Shown: one piece after another, positions 16,781 through 24,158 of the stretch
Layout: each line of letters opens with the position of its first letter
Position numbering within the stretch: position 1 is the stretch's first letter
DNA from: Marimicrobium sp913061115
GTDB taxonomy: Bacteria > Pseudomonadota > Gammaproteobacteria > Pseudomonadales > Halieaceae
NCBI RefSeq assembly: GCF_047729875.1
Contig: NZ_CP159826.1
Coordinates: 1,736,001-1,800,000, forward strand
Length of the DNA: 64,000 nt
Direction of reading: 5' to 3'
Program-made: the position numbers and the translations under genes
Notes under the pieces: generated by a model
What the model saw: only the letters and a program-made list of their open reading frames with translations
What the model was told of the DNA's origin: nothing
The model's database searches: none

Positions 16781-17434
16781 GTGAGCATGAGAGGCCTTTT
16801 TATTACTATGGAGGGCGGGGAGGGTGTAGGTAAATCCACTAACCTGACATTTCTCGAAAATTTTTTACGTGATAACGGGGTCGACGTTGTCTGTACCAGA
16901 GAGCCTGGCGGTACACGTATTGGCGAAGAGATCAGAAAGTTGTTGTTACAGATTCGCCAAGAAAAAGTGAGTGCGATGACAGAATTGTTATTGATATTTG
17001 CTGCGCGTGCGCAGCACGTTAGTGAGTTTATTGAGCCCGCTCTCGCAATGGGACAGGTGGTTTTATGCGATCGGTTTACAGATGCGACGTATGCTTATCA
17101 ATGTGGCGGAAGGGGTGTCGCATGGGACACGGTGGAACAACTTGAGGAATTGGTGCAAGACAAATTGCGTCCCGATGTGACTCTTTTGCTCGATGCACCA
17201 ACGTCCGTCGGCATGTCGCGGGCGCGCGGCAGAGGCGAATTGGATCGATTTGAACAGGAGGATCTTGATTTTTTTGAGCGTGTTCGTGGTAGCTATCTGG
17301 AACAGGCGAAGAACGATAGCGGCCGCTATCGATTAATCAACGCGAGTGTGTCGCTGGATAACGTGCAGCAACAACTGCTTGAAGTGGGCGGCGAATTACT
17401 GTCTCGTTGGCGTGAGAGGTCGTCTGAGTCGTGA
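16781..17434 (+). CDS. tmk: Thymidylate kinase
   Basis: Phosphorylates dTMP to dTDP for DNA synthesis. About 217 residues. The P-loop EGGEGVGKST begins near residue 11, the substrate motif DRFTDATYAYQ and the lid region RARGRGELDRFEQED follow. GTG 16781, one base after the mltG stop, has AGGGG 10 nt upstream; ATG 16787 gives the same protein two residues shorter. The tmk stop overlaps the holB start (GTGA). Confidence 0.95.
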   Translation: MSMRGLFITMEGGEGVGKSTNLTFLENFLRDNGVDVVCTREPGGTRIGEEIRKLLLQIRQEKVSAMTELLLIFAARAQHVSEFIEPALAMGQVVLCDRFTDATYAYQCGGRGVAWDTVEQLEELVQDKLRPDVTLLLDAPTSVGMSRARGRGELDRFEQEDLDFFERVRGSYLEQAKNDSGRYRLINASVSLDNVQQQLLEVGGELLSRWRERSSES

Positions 17435-18444
17435 TTGATCTGAACGATCTTCCTGCAGTAACGGCACCCTTGCCATGGCAGGCTCATGAATGGGGCAATT
17501 TAAACGATCAACTGAAAGATGGCCAGTTGCCGCATGCCCTGCTACTGGACGGTGGGCAGTATTCAGGTAAGTCACAGTTGGCTCTATCTCTGTCTAGATT
17601 GCTGCTTTGTGCTCATGCAGAAGGCGGGCTCAATTGTGGCCAATGTCATGCCTGCGAGCTGAGTGCCGGGGGCAGTCACGGTGACTTCAGATGGGTGCAG
17701 CCTGAGGAAAAAAGTCGCGTTATTAAGATCGACCAGATCCGTGAAGTTGTGCGGTTCTCCAATATGACAGCAGGGTTTGGGTTGCGTAAAGTGATTGTGC
17801 TCGCGCCTGCCGACAGTATGAACGTCAATGCGTTCAATGCTTTGCTCAAACCCCTGGAGGAGCCGGCAAGTGGCACATACATAATATTGGTCTGCCATCG
17901 TATGGACAGTGTTCCGGCGACCATCCGCTCACGCTGCCAGATACTGCGGCTGCCAGTACCCAATGTGGAAGATTGTTTGCCGTGGTTGGACAAGACTACC
18001 GGAAACCGGCAGGAGAGTGAAAAACTGCTGTCCTTGGCAGAGGGGCGACCTCTCCTTGCGCAGCAATTGTTTTACAGTGGTGGCGCAGAGGTATTTGCTG
18101 CAAGGAACTTTGGCTTGCAAGCGCTGTTGGCGGGAAAGATCACTGTGCCTCAGGCAGTTGCGTTGTGGGCTGATGCGGATACCGCTGCTTTTTTAGACGA
18201 AATCGCAGTAGATTTACAGCGATTGTTAGGTTCGCTCTCGATAGAGCAGTTGAGATCAAAGCAGGCGCGCGTAGCCTTTGGCCTATCCGATGAGGTGGCT
18301 CAATTACAAAGGGCAGTGAGTGCCGGCGCTAACCCGAACAAACAGTTACTGGCGGATGCACTGTTGTCAAAATTCAGCCGAGAGTTGGGGGCCGGGAGTC
18401 TAGGTGATAACATTCTCGCGGAGATAGGAGACGACGTTCTATGA
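17431..18444 (+). CDS. holB: DNA polymerase III subunit delta-prime
   Basis: Clamp-loader subunit of 337 residues. The AAA+ N-terminal domain has a P-loop-like LLDGGQYSGKSQLALSL, a zinc module ending NCGQCHACE, the FNALLKPLEEPASGTYIILV segment and SRCQILRLPVP (the SRC sensor typical of clamp loaders). The C-terminal part is helical and variable. The start is GTG overlapping the tmk stop; the stop overlaps the pilZ start (ATGA), so translation is coupled. Confidence 0.94.
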   Translation: MIDLNDLPAVTAPLPWQAHEWGNLNDQLKDGQLPHALLLDGGQYSGKSQLALSLSRLLLCAHAEGGLNCGQCHACELSAGGSHGDFRWVQPEEKSRVIKIDQIREVVRFSNMTAGFGLRKVIVLAPADSMNVNAFNALLKPLEEPASGTYIILVCHRMDSVPATIRSRCQILRLPVPNVEDCLPWLDKTTGNRQESEKLLSLAEGRPLLAQQLFYSGGAEVFAARNFGLQALLAGKITVPQAVALWADADTAAFLDEIAVDLQRLLGSLSIEQLRSKQARVAFGLSDEVAQLQRAVSAGANPNKQLLADALLSKFSRELGAGSLGDNILAEIGDDVL

Positions 18445-18794
18445 GTGATCAAAAACAGAGCAGCCGTAACGGTATATTGTCGCTCACAATAAAGGACAAG
18501 GCGGTATTGTATTCTGCCTACATGCCTTTTTTGGATAACGGTGGCTTGTTTGTGCCGACGAACAAAGTCTATTCCTTAGGCGATGAAGTGTTCATGCTGT
18601 TGACGCTTATGGATGAATCAGAAAAAATCCCTATCTCGGGAAAGGTGGTGTGGGTAACACCTCTTGGTGCCCAGGGTAATCGTATAGCAGGGATTGGGGT
18701 GCAGTTCAGTGAGCAGGATGTATCTGCAAACGCCAAGATTGAAAATCATCTTGCAGGGACACTTTCTTCCGATCGACCTACTCATACGATGTAG
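18441..18794 (+). CDS. pilZ: Type IV pilus PilZ protein
   Basis: Cytoplasmic protein of 117 residues required for type IV pilus assembly. It matches Pseudomonas PilZ almost throughout: RNGILSLTIKDKAVLYSAYM, FVPTNKVYSLGDEVFMLL, GKVVWVTPLGAQGNR and the terminal SDRPTHTM. Like that protein it lacks the RxxxR motif needed to bind cyclic di-GMP. It is the last gene of the coupled pabC-mltG-tmk-holB-pilZ series; tatD, which follows in Pseudomonas, is not here. Confidence 0.95.
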   Translation: MSDQKQSSRNGILSLTIKDKAVLYSAYMPFLDNGGLFVPTNKVYSLGDEVFMLLTLMDESEKIPISGKVVWVTPLGAQGNRIAGIGVQFSEQDVSANAKIENHLAGTLSSDRPTHTM

Positions 18795-18850
18795 GTCAAT
18801 AAAAATTCTACGACGTGTTGATAACGATATGATAGATACGATTTGATGAC

Positions 18851-18877
18851 AAAAAAATGGGCCCCGAAAGGGACCCA
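18851..18877 (-). terminator. Minus-strand terminator without an upstream gene
   Basis: TGGGTCCC and GGGGCCCA (minus strand) pair with one mismatch around a TTTC loop, followed by TTTTTTT. It is a good terminator for leftward transcription, yet no minus-strand gene lies to its right before 30866. The hairpin alone could slow read-through from pilZ. Confidence 0.55.
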
Positions 18878-19089
18878 CCAAGACCATTAGGAGTGAAACA
18901 TAAAGGAACTGTTTCCATACGAGAGCAAGCATTCTCTCTCATGACGACCCGTTTGAACTATCGCATGGGCAACCACAGGTTTATTATCACCTAAAATTGG
19001 TACTTTTCCACATTAAGTTGGCTTTTTTTTAATACAGTTAGCTATGAAAAAATTGATTCTAGTAACTTTAGGTTATAAAGGCTCTCAGA

Positions 19090-20148
19090 ATGGCCAATAT
19101 TGAAGCGTCTCTGGTAGGTGTTATTGAGGGATTTTATGGCCGTTCCTGGTCAGTTGACACCCGGTTGGCCTACGCGGGCTACCTCAGCGAGGCAGGGCTT
19201 AATACTTGTATCTACTGCCCCAAGGAAGACCCTTATTTGCGCCGACAGTGGCAAAGCGACTGGCCACAGCCTAAGTGGGCTGAACTGCAGAAACTGTCGC
19301 AAACGTACAGACAGCGGGGCATCAAGTGGGGAGTAGGGCTTTCACCTGTTGAGCTTTATCGCAATTATGGCGCGTTACAGCGTGAACAGTTAAGAAAAAA
19401 ACTGGAGCGTTTGGGTGAATTGGAGGCCCCTCTGTTGGCCATTCTATTCGATGACATGCCGGGGGACTTGGATGCGCTTGCGAGCCGCCAGGCCGAGATT
19501 GTGTCTGATGTTTGCCGCTGGGCCCCGAGTGCTAGAGTGTTGGTCTGCCCTACCTACTATTCCTTCGACCCGGTCCTCGAGCAGTATTTTGGTCGTATGC
19601 CCGCGGATTACTGGCCTCAGTTGGGTAAGGACATGCCGGTGGATGTCGAAATATTCTGGACTGGGAATAAAGTCTGTTCAAAAGCGATAGGCATCAGCGA
19701 CCTTCAGTCTATCGTTGAGCAGTTGGGTCGTTCGGTTCTGCTTTGGGACAACTACCCGGTAAACGACGGTGCTGTGCGCAGTAATTTTGTGTACACAAGC
19801 AAGTTAGCCGCGCGCTCTCCTGACCTGGGGGCTTATATCAGCGGACATTTATGTAACCCGATGAATCAAGGGCTTTTGTCGCTCCCAGCCCTGAGTGGAC
19901 TGGCTGAGTTATACGGTAGCGGTCAGTTTGATAACGATGCACTGTGCCGATTATTAGGTCCCCTGACCTGGGAGAGGCTGTCGCGGGATGGGCGCGTATT
20001 CGAGGAACAAGGATTGTCTGGCATGGGGCAACAGCAGTGTCGACAACTCGCTCTTGAATACGGTGCTCTGCCCGGAGCGGCTGCCTTGGAAGTGGCACAG
20101 TGGTTGCGGGGAGAATACAGCTTCGATCCCGCGTGTCTCACAACTTGA
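19090..20148 (+). CDS. GH84-type beta-N-acetylglucosaminidase (O-GlcNAcase-like)
   Basis: Protein of 352 residues with the NAGidase catalytic barrel shared by human O-GlcNAcase and clostridial NagJ. Conserved blocks in order: GVIEGFYGRSWS, IYCPKEDPYLRRQW (substrate-binding Lys), WGVGLSP, the catalytic pair Asp121-Asp122 in AILFDDMPGD, IFWTGNKVCS and LLWDNYPVNDG. The enzyme uses substrate-assisted hydrolysis of terminal beta-GlcNAc. There is no signal peptide, membrane segment or accessory domain, so it is a compact cytoplasmic form, unlike the large secreted bacterial enzymes. The substrate may be a murein fragment, a GlcNAc conjugate or a glycosylated protein. It stands alone between pilZ and tRNA-Leu. 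Confidence 0.88.
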   Translation: MANIEASLVGVIEGFYGRSWSVDTRLAYAGYLSEAGLNTCIYCPKEDPYLRRQWQSDWPQPKWAELQKLSQTYRQRGIKWGVGLSPVELYRNYGALQREQLRKKLERLGELEAPLLAILFDDMPGDLDALASRQAEIVSDVCRWAPSARVLVCPTYYSFDPVLEQYFGRMPADYWPQLGKDMPVDVEIFWTGNKVCSKAIGISDLQSIVEQLGRSVLLWDNYPVNDGAVRSNFVYTSKLAARSPDLGAYISGHLCNPMNQGLLSLPALSGLAELYGSGQFDNDALCRLLGPLTWERLSRDGRVFEEQGLSGMGQQQCRQLALEYGALPGAAALEVAQWLRGEYSFDPACLTT

Positions 20149-20243
20149 GTGACAGAACAGACGACCCATCCACGGCCCATTTCCTTATACGCCCATAGCT
20201 AGCGAAAACACTGGCGTTGTAGGCGTGCTGGTGGTTGAACCAA

Positions 20244-20283
20244 GGGCGGCTTTGTGGCAGAATCTCTGCCTTCGTAGCTGCCC
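20244..20283. repeat. Nested hairpin downstream of the GH84 gene
   Basis: Outer stem GGGCGGCT/AGCTGCCC (one G-U pair) encloses an inner perfect stem GGCAGA-ATC-TCTGCC, with internal loops of 4 and 5 nt. It lies about 95 bp after the GH84 stop and 98 bp before tRNA-Leu. No T-run follows, so it could be a 3' end stabiliser or part of a small RNA. Confidence 0.5.
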
Positions 20284-20381
20284 TCCCAATTAGTTTATTG
20301 CTGTTCGAAAAAAGCACCCAGAATCAATACGTTAAATAGTATTTACAGGGTGTTTTCTAGCTAGTTGACGGGTTTTTCTTA

Positions 20382-20466
20382 GCGGAAGTGGCGAAATTGG
20401 TATACGCGCTGGATTTAGGTTCCAGTGCCGCAAGGCGTGAGAGTTCGAGTCTCTCCTTCCGCACCA
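20382..20466 (+). tRNA. tRNA-Leu(UAG)
   Basis: Acceptor GCGGAAG/CTTCCGC, D-arm GGCGAAATTGGTATACGC, anticodon stem CTGGA-TTTAGGT-TCCAG with anticodon TAG, a long variable arm (TGCCGCAAGGCGT), T-arm GAGAGTTCGAGTCTCTC and encoded CCA. It is a standard class II leucine tRNA, located 100 bp before tig. Confidence 0.97.
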
Positions 20467-20567
20467 AATGAATGGCTGAACTCCCTGCACTGTTTGGATG
20501 TGGCGAGGTGGCCCCAATGTATGGGCACTACTAAGCCCCAATAACAATTGCTTGATGAGGAACATTT

Positions 20568-21890
20568 ATGCAGGTATCTATTGAAACCACTTCGAACCTA
20601 GAGCGGCGCTTGACCGTGGGGGTGCCTGCAGAACGTGTTGAGGTGGAAGTAAATAGTCGACTTCAGAAAGCGGCGCAAAAGGCAAAGCTTCCAGGTTTTC
20701 GTCCTGGAAAGGTTCCGCTGAAAGTTATGCATCAACGCTACGGCGCCGGCGTGCGGCAGGAAGTTCTGGGTGAAGTCGTCAGTCAGTCATTTCAAGAAGC
20801 TGTTATACAAGAGAAGCTTCGCCCTGCTGGGCAACCCAGCATTGAGCCAAAGAGCCTAGAGCCAGGGAAAGATCTCCAGTATGTCGCCATTTTCGAGGTA
20901 TTCCCTGATGTGGAATTGGTGGACATGAAAGACTTCCCCGTGGCAAAGCCTGTGGCGCAGGTCAAGGAAGAGGATGTCGACAACATCATCGAGGTTTTCC
21001 GCAAACAGCAGGGAACCTGGGATGAGGTTAAACGTCCAGCTATATTGACTGATAAGGTTAATTTAAATTATACCGGCTTGAAGGATGGTCAGGAATTTGA
21101 AGGCGGCAGTGCCCAAGATAGTGATCTAGAATTGGGATCCGGTCGTATGATTAGTGGATTTGAAGATGGTATCGTCGGTATGAAACCTGAAGACGAAAAG
21201 ACGCTTGAGTTGAATTTTCCAGACGACTATCACAATGAAGATCTCAAGGGCGCAGCGGTTGAATTTAAGGTTACCGTCAATAAGATACTGGAACTGGTTC
21301 CGGCAAAAATTGACGAAGAGCTGTTTGCCAAGTACGGCGTTGAAGAGGGTGGGGAAGAGCGCTTTCGCGAGGACGTTAGCGCGAACATGGCTCGCGAGCT
21401 CAAGAATGCAGTAGAGGCGAATGTTAAACAGCAAGTAATGGACGCCGTGCTTGAGGCGCATCAGTCACTTGAAGTGCCAAAAGCCCTTGTCGGTCAGGAG
21501 ATTACGGCCATGCGGCAGCAAATGTTCCAGCAATTCGGTGGGGCAGGAAATATGGACTTGGATTTAGAGTCCTTACTGCCGGATACGATGTTTTCAGAAA
21601 ATGCAGAACGCAGGGTTAAGTTAGGACTGGTGTTGGCGGAGTATATCTCAAGTTATGAATTGAGAGCCGATAACGAACAGGTGTCTAAAGCCATTGAGGA
21701 GATAGCATCGACCTATGAGTCTCCACAAGAAGTCATAGACTATTATCAGTCTAATCCCCAACAGCGTTCTTCGGTGGAATCGAAAGTATTGGAAGATCAG
21801 GTGGTCGAAAAGTTGCTTGCGGTAGCCAATATTACAGAGAATGAGAGCAGTTACCAGGATGTTATCGGCGCGGAAAAGGCTGAAGCCTGA
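20568..21890 (+). CDS. tig: Trigger factor
   Basis: Ribosome-bound chaperone of 440 residues that meets nascent chains. The ribosome-binding signature GFRPGKVPLKVM is near residues 44-55. A FKBP-type peptidyl-prolyl isomerase domain follows in the middle (VNLNYTGLKDGQEFEGG, FPDDYHNEDLKGAAVEFKV), then the long helical C-terminal chaperone domain. GAGGAA is 6 nt before the ATG. A CCCCAATGT element at 20512-20520 resembles a heat-shock -10 box, but no matching -35 was found. It starts the tig-clpP-clpX-lon block. Confidence 0.97.
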   Translation: MQVSIETTSNLERRLTVGVPAERVEVEVNSRLQKAAQKAKLPGFRPGKVPLKVMHQRYGAGVRQEVLGEVVSQSFQEAVIQEKLRPAGQPSIEPKSLEPGKDLQYVAIFEVFPDVELVDMKDFPVAKPVAQVKEEDVDNIIEVFRKQQGTWDEVKRPAILTDKVNLNYTGLKDGQEFEGGSAQDSDLELGSGRMISGFEDGIVGMKPEDEKTLELNFPDDYHNEDLKGAAVEFKVTVNKILELVPAKIDEELFAKYGVEEGGEERFREDVSANMARELKNAVEANVKQQVMDAVLEAHQSLEVPKALVGQEITAMRQQMFQQFGGAGNMDLDLESLLPDTMFSENAERRVKLGLVLAEYISSYELRADNEQVSKAIEEIASTYESPQEVIDYYQSNPQQRSSVESKVLEDQVVEKLLAVANITENESSYQDVIGAEKAEA

Positions 21891-21964
21891 CAAACATTTC
21901 AGGGGCGACGGAGCGTAATGCCATCGTTCAATTTTTGACATAATTCACATTAGGGGCAGGGCAC

Positions 21965-22627
21965 ATGCCGATTAAATTCGACGGTCAAAGTGGAAGCGAG
22001 ATCCGCAATCTAGGACTAGTTCCTATGGTGGTAGAGCAGACCGCCCGTGGAGAACGTTCCTATGATATTTACTCTCGGCTCTTAAAGGAGCGCGTTATAT
22101 TCGTCGTTGGTACTGTAGAAGACCATATGGCTAACTTGATTGTGGCCCAACTGCTGTTTCTGGAGTCGGAAAATCCTGACAAGGACATCCATTTGTACAT
22201 CAATTCTCCTGGCGGTTCAGTCACTGCCGGTTTGTCTATCTACGATACCATGCAATTTATCAAGCCAGATGTCAGTACTATGTGCATCGGGCAGGCCGCG
22301 TCGATGGGCGCATTCCTGCTTTCGGGTGGCGCTAAAGGAAAGCGCTTTTGCTTGCCGAATGCTCGTACCATGATCCACCAGCCCAGTGGGGGCGCACAGG
22401 GTCAGGCTACAGATATTGACATACAAGCCCGAGAAATTCTGATTATCCGTCAACGACTTAACGAACTCATGGCGGAGCATACGGGCCAGACCCTTGAGGA
22501 TATCGAGCGTGATACTGAACGCGATCGTTTTATGAATGCTCACCAAAGCAAGGAATACGGACTCGTGGACGAGGTTGTCGAAAGCCGCTCTAGCACAGCG
22601 TCTGTGCCCGCTGATGAGGGCAAATAA
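21965..22627 (+). CDS. clpP: ATP-dependent Clp protease, proteolytic subunit
   Basis: Serine peptidase of 220 residues that forms the two-ring chamber used with ClpX. The nucleophile Ser113 lies in GQAASMGAFLL, the catalytic His138 in ARTMIHQPSGG, and the Asp in the DRFMNAHQSKEYGLVDEV region. The N-terminal LVPMVVEQTARGERSYDIYSRLL shows the usual self-cleaved propeptide region. It follows tig and precedes clpX by about 100 bp. Confidence 0.98.
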   Translation: MPIKFDGQSGSEIRNLGLVPMVVEQTARGERSYDIYSRLLKERVIFVVGTVEDHMANLIVAQLLFLESENPDKDIHLYINSPGGSVTAGLSIYDTMQFIKPDVSTMCIGQAASMGAFLLSGGAKGKRFCLPNARTMIHQPSGGAQGQATDIDIQAREILIIRQRLNELMAEHTGQTLEDIERDTERDRFMNAHQSKEYGLVDEVVESRSSTASVPADEGK

Positions 22628-22728
22628 CGTTATTTAGTTCCCCTGGGGACTTGCAAATACCAACAAAAAACATCATCTTGGATCTGAATGATGGCTCGAT
22701 GAAAATTTTAAGGGAAGCGGACGGCTAG

Positions 22729-24018
22729 ATGAGTGAAAATACCACAAAATCAGGTGATGATGGGAGCAAACTGCTGTATTGCTCGTTCTGTGGCAAAAGC
22801 CAGCATGAGGTTCGGAAATTAATCGCTGGGCCATCGGTATTCATTTGCGATGAATGTGTTGACCTGTGTAACGATATTATTCGCGAAGAGGTGCAGGAAA
22901 ACAGCTCAGATGAGAAGAAAGATCACTTACCCGTCCCCCATGAGATCAAAGCGATACTCGATGAGTATGTGATTGGTCAAAACAGAGCTAAGAAGGTTCT
23001 CGCGGTTGCGGTCTACAATCATTACAAACGCCTGCGCCACACCGCAAGTCGCGGTGAAGTTGAGCTTGGGAAAAGCAATATACTGCTGGTCGGGCCCACG
23101 GGGAGTGGTAAAACCCTGCTGGCAGAAACTTTAGCGCGTCTTCTCGATGTTCCTTTTACGATCGCGGATGCAACTACCCTTACCGAAGCCGGGTACGTTG
23201 GAGAGGATGTTGAGAATATCATCCAGAAGCTACTGCAGAAATGCGAATACGATGTGGAGAAGGCCCAGGTCGGCATTGTCTACATTGATGAAATCGACAA
23301 GATCTCACGTAAGTCTGATAACCCCTCTATAACCCGCGATGTTTCAGGTGAGGGCGTGCAGCAGGCATTGCTTAAATTAATTGAGGGCACTATTGCCTCG
23401 GTGCCACCTCAAGGCGGTCGCAAGCATCCGCAGCAGGAGTTTCTGCAGGTCGATACATCCAACATCTTGTTCATATGTGGCGGTGCTTTTTCTGGCTTGG
23501 AAAAGGTTATCCGTAATCGCTCGGAGAAGGGTGGTATTGGATTTGGGGCTGAGGTAAAGAGCAAAGACGAAAAACGCAATGTGGGTGAATTGCTGTCGCA
23601 ATTGGAACCTGACGATTTAGTTCAGTATGGCCTGATTCCTGAGTTTGTTGGCCGACTGCCCGTTATTGCCACCTTGGAAGAATTGGATGTAGAGGCATTG
23701 GTGCAGATACTGACCGAGCCCAAGAACTCTCTTACCAAACAGTACAGTAAGATTTTTGAAATGGAGGGTGTCGAGGTGGATTTCCGCGAAGACGGTCTGC
23801 GCGCTATTGCTGAAAAAGGCATGGAGCGTAAAACCGGTGCGCGCGGGTTACGCTCTATTTTAGAGGGCATCCTGTTAGATTCCATGTACAACATTCCGTC
23901 TCTTGATGACGTTATCAAAGTCGTTATTGATGAATCAGTGATCCGCGGTGACTCTGAACCATTGTTGGTGTATCAAAACAACGAACTTGCAGCTCGGGCA
24001 GTATCTACTGACGATTAA
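22729..24018 (+). CDS. clpX: ClpX unfoldase
   Basis: AAA+ unfoldase of 429 residues that feeds substrates to ClpP. The N-terminal zinc domain has CSFCGK and CDECVDLC. The AAA+ module shows Walker A GPTGSGKT, Walker B VYIDEIDK, the pore-loop GYVGEDVE, the IGF loop for ClpP docking in KGGIGFGAEV, and sensor 2 in KTGARGLRSI. AAGGGAAG is upstream of the ATG. Length and domain order are those of ordinary ClpX. Confidence 0.98.
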   Translation: MSENTTKSGDDGSKLLYCSFCGKSQHEVRKLIAGPSVFICDECVDLCNDIIREEVQENSSDEKKDHLPVPHEIKAILDEYVIGQNRAKKVLAVAVYNHYKRLRHTASRGEVELGKSNILLVGPTGSGKTLLAETLARLLDVPFTIADATTLTEAGYVGEDVENIIQKLLQKCEYDVEKAQVGIVYIDEIDKISRKSDNPSITRDVSGEGVQQALLKLIEGTIASVPPQGGRKHPQQEFLQVDTSNILFICGGAFSGLEKVIRNRSEKGGIGFGAEVKSKDEKRNVGELLSQLEPDDLVQYGLIPEFVGRLPVIATLEELDVEALVQILTEPKNSLTKQYSKIFEMEGVEVDFREDGLRAIAEKGMERKTGARGLRSILEGILLDSMYNIPSLDDVIKVVIDESVIRGDSEPLLVYQNNELAARAVSTDD

Positions 24019-24024
24019 GTATTT

Positions 24025-24063
24025 GTCCGAAAGTGCGCGCGGGTGCCGCGAAGTTATTCGGAC
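24025..24063. repeat. Inverted repeat between clpX and lon
   Basis: GTCCGAA (24025-24031) pairs with TTCGGAC (24057-24063), and an inner CGCG-GGTGC-CGCG can stack on it. It begins 7 bp after the clpX stop. No T-run follows; it may act as a weak or Rho-assisted end of the clp transcript just before the lon promoter. Confidence 0.5.
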
Positions 24064-24086
24064 GGGCAAATATAGGCCTGTGTAGA

Positions 24087-24115
24087 CTTGATTTTTCGAG
24101 TAGGCACCCCCAACT
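24087..24115 (+). promoter_or_regulatory. Sigma-32 (heat-shock) type promoter of lon
   Basis: CTTGATT (24087-24093), a 14-bp spacer, then CCCCAACT (24108-24115). The known sigma-32 consensus is CTTGAAA-N13-15-CCCCATNT, so both boxes and spacing fit. It lies 44 bp before the lon start, and lon is a heat-shock gene in most proteobacteria. Confidence 0.65.
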
Positions 24116-24158
24116 ATAACTTTCACAGCATACATTTTTGCTAAACCTGGAGGTTTAT

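Noticed and set aside
18618..18932. Minus-strand frame beginning MLALVWKQFLYVS opposite pilZ
   Set aside because: Most of it is antisense to pilZ and crosses the terminator hairpin; more likely non-coding.
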